DNA of 6,876 bases from an uncultured Ruminococcus sp. (GTDB lineage Bacteria > Bacillota > Clostridia > Oscillospirales > CAG-272), in the NCBI GenBank assembly GCA_902773455.1, contig CACYEW010000165.1, positions 1-6,876 on the forward strand, in the 5' to 3' direction. The notes beneath the pieces are model-generated. The model worked only from the letters and a program-made list of their open reading frames with translations, did not search any database and was not told where the DNA came from. Below, in pieces: positions 6,492 through 6,876 of the stretch. The position numbers and the translations under genes were made by a program. Position 1 is the stretch's first letter; each line of letters opens with the position of its first letter.

Positions 6492-6519
6492 GCAAAAACC
6501 GCCGCACGGCGGTTTTTGC
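6492..6519. terminator. Bidirectional intrinsic terminator between rubrerythrin and the convergent gene
   Basis: A 12-bp perfect stem, GCAAAAACCGCC (6492-6503) and GGCGGTTTTTGC (6508-6519), with a GCAC loop. The GC core is flanked by five A on the left and five T on the right, so RNA from either strand has a hairpin with a U-tract. It lies 49 nt after the rubrerythrin stop and 9 nt after the stop of the minus-strand gene, so it can end both transcripts. Confidence 0.92.
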
Positions 6520-6528
6520 TGTTGGATA

Positions 6529-6876
6529 TCATACGTTATTCGTTTTTTTCTTTTTTACGGCAAAAGTGATCAAAGCGACGGCGACGACCGTCAGCGCAGC
6601 GCCCGACGCTGCAATGATAGCCATGATACCGTTTGAATGCGCCGGCTGTTCGCCCGGAAGCTTTACGTAACCCGGCATACCGCGATTAACGGAAAAGTCA
6701 ATGTTAAAGTAATTGGATATATCCTTTATATCGTTCAACTCACTGCAAACGCTCGATACGCTTTCTCCTCCATAACCGCCCGTAGAAGAAAATGGTTCAT
6801 CGGGGTGTTCCTCCTTCCACTCTCTGTATTCCGCTATTTGCTCTTCATGTCTTTGCAATTGCCGGTCAGATAACTC
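6529..6876 (-). CDS. C-terminal part of an unidentified membrane-anchored protein, cut by window edge
   Basis: The minus-strand frame is open from the right edge to a TGA at 6531-6529, giving 115 visible residues and no upstream stop, so the gene begins outside the window. A TTG at 6858-6856 could be a start but has no clear ribosome binding site. I do not recognise the family. The visible part has a charged segment rich in E, K and R (ELSDRQLQRHEEQIAEYREW, then KEEHPDEP), a Gly/Ser-rich linker (TGGYGGESVSS), and a segment NDIKDISNYFNIDFSVNRGM. A single hydrophobic helix (GIMAIIAASGAALTVVAVAL plus ITFAV) and a KKKKTNNV tail follow. By the positive-inside rule this predicts a C-terminal anchor with the bulk outside the membrane. 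The order resembles a sorting signal, but the sequence before the helix is LPGEQ, not LPxTG. It converges on rubrerythrin and shares its terminator. Confidence 0.7.
   Translation of the reverse strand, partial: ELSDRQLQRHEEQIAEYREWKEEHPDEPFSSTGGYGGESVSSVCSELNDIKDISNYFNIDFSVNRGMPGYVKLPGEQPAHSNGIMAIIAASGAALTVVAVALITFAVKKKKTNNV

Noticed and set aside
6640..6670. LPxTG sortase signal in the right-edge protein
   Set aside because: The motif is LPGEQ, lacking Thr-Gly, so a canonical sortase A signal cannot be claimed.
1..6876. CRISPR array, insertion sequence, tRNA or other novel mobile or defence system
   Set aside because: No regularly spaced repeats, transposase or terminal repeats, cloverleaf sequence or defence domains were seen; nearly all the DNA is accounted for by conserved housekeeping genes.

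Overview
The window looks like part of a Clostridia-type (Bacillota) anaerobe chromosome. The main reasons are ricT (the sporulation/competence RNA-processing factor found mainly in Firmicutes) directly after holB, the holB...rsmI gene order familiar from Bacillus and clostridia, strong GGAGG-type ribosome binding sites with some TTG and GTG starts, and a classical rubrerythrin, which is typical of anaerobes. The exact genus cannot be read from the sequence.

Layout. Positions 1-5693 form one tightly packed minus-strand gene cluster, transcribed from right to left: holB (DNA polymerase III delta'), ricT/yaaT (PSP1-domain protein), a RadC-family JAB/MPN protein, uvrB (excision nuclease subunit B), rsmI (16S rRNA C1402 2'-O-methyltransferase), and the first 30 codons of an amidohydrolase-like protein (possibly NagA) that leaves the window at position 1. 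Most gaps are 3-16 nt; uvrB and rsmI overlap by 8 nt. The exception is a 76-nt holB-ricT gap holding a GC-rich hairpin. Positions 5694-5857 are an AT-rich divergent intergenic region with a perfect 14-bp TATAAT-containing palindrome. Rubrerythrin then runs on the plus strand (5858-6442) and ends at a strong bidirectional hairpin terminator (6492-6519). That terminator is shared with a convergent minus-strand gene, cut by the right edge, encoding the C-terminus of a membrane-anchored protein.

How the genes fit together. The minus-strand cluster is mainly a chromosome maintenance and RNA/ribosome maturation cluster: clamp loading (HolB), mRNA processing (RicT), nucleotide excision repair (UvrB), a RadC-family protein of uncertain function, and rRNA methylation (RsmI). 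In B. subtilis the interval between yaaT (ricT) and rsmI carries yabA, yabB and yazA; here it carries radC and uvrB. Rubrerythrin is a separate oxidative-stress unit.

I see no CRISPR array, insertion sequence, tRNA/rRNA gene, phage module or novel defence system. The region is mostly conserved housekeeping DNA. The points worth a second look are the gene-order substitution, non-ATG starts, coupled translation, the intergenic palindrome, and the unidentified membrane-anchored protein at the right edge.
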